DNA of 64,000 nucleotides from NCBI RefSeq assembly GCF_003429005.1, contig NZ_QVQV01000001.1, forward strand, positions 186,001 to 250,000. The letters run 5' to 3'. The position numbers were made by a program, and so were the translations under genes. Shown piece by piece: positions 63,963 through 64,000 of the stretch. This stretch comes from Paraburkholderia sp. DHOC27 (GTDB lineage: Bacteria; Pseudomonadota; Gammaproteobacteria; Burkholderiales; Burkholderiaceae). Every line of letters starts with the position of its first letter. The stretch's first letter is position 1. The notes beneath the pieces were generated by a model, which searched no databases, was not told the DNA's origin, and worked only from the letters and a program-made list of their open reading frames with translations.

Positions 63963-64000
63963 TTCAGGCGTGCATCGAGACGCGGGTAGACACGTCGCGC
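63947..64000 (-). CDS. Last 17 codons of a minus-strand gene
   Basis: The frame from 64000 to the TAA at 63947-63949 reads ARRVYPRLDARLKARGK. The NARRVYPRL-like end resembles C-termini of amidohydrolase-family enzymes of the 4-oxalomesaconate hydratase kind, which would fit the operon, but 17 residues cannot prove it. Confidence 0.5.
   Translation of the reverse strand, partial: ARRVYPRLDARLKARGK

Overview
The window looks like chromosomal DNA of a high-GC betaproteobacterium of the Burkholderia/Paraburkholderia group. This rests on coding style (GC-rich third positions throughout), a phasin, many paralogous MFS and ABC uptake systems, a DUF3022-like small protein, and dense aromatic/CoA-linked catabolic clusters. 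No rRNA, tRNA, CRISPR array or intact insertion sequence was seen. One block (about 38.7-41.9 kb, RHS-repeat protein) is visibly less GC-rich than its surroundings.

Layout. 1-9.5 kb: mixed genes, namely the 3' end of an acyl-CoA synthetase, a GT9-type glycosyltransferase, a 24-residue membrane peptide, an EF-hand-like secreted protein, an OmpR/EnvZ-type two-component pair, an NCS1 permease, a phasin and a short-chain dehydrogenase (SDR). 9.6-16.1 kb: a sugar or polyol uptake locus with an RpiR regulator, MalK-type ATPase and SDR on the minus strand, and binding protein plus two permeases on the plus strand. A strong hairpin with a T-run follows the binding-protein gene. 16.4-22.3 kb: a secreted protein, a LysR regulator convergent with a Rieske oxygenase-rubredoxin-rubredoxin reductase operon, and a beta-propeller lipoprotein. 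22.4-26.3 kb: a PAS hybrid histidine kinase and an MsbA-type ABC exporter.

26.4-38.6 kb: the most unusual region. It has a ribose-type ABC importer, an IclR regulator, two paralogous CaiB/BaiF CoA-transferases, a MaoC hydratase, a Gfo/Idh oxidoreductase, a PEP-mutase/isocitrate-lyase family enzyme, and two solute-binding-protein-like proteins with no visible signal peptide. I infer a CoA-thioester route for an imported sugar-like compound in which the binding-protein folds work in the cytoplasm.

38.7-48.3 kb: RHS protein with a small acidic neighbour, transporters, a FrnE-type DsbA protein, an orphan IS5-type transposase N-terminus, a DUF899 protein and small conserved proteins. 48.3-64 kb: a lactonase-like propeller, an AraC regulator, a Tsx/OmpK-type outer-membrane channel, MFS carriers, a PD40 propeller and a minus-strand operon. 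That operon encodes a 4,5-dihydroxyphthalate-decarboxylase-like protein, a ThDP enzyme, an HpcH/HpaI aldolase, a LigB-type extradiol dioxygenase, an MFS carrier and an amidohydrolase, followed by the 3' end of one more gene. Together they look like a meta-cleavage pathway for a carboxylated di- or trihydroxy-aromatic acid with dedicated uptake.
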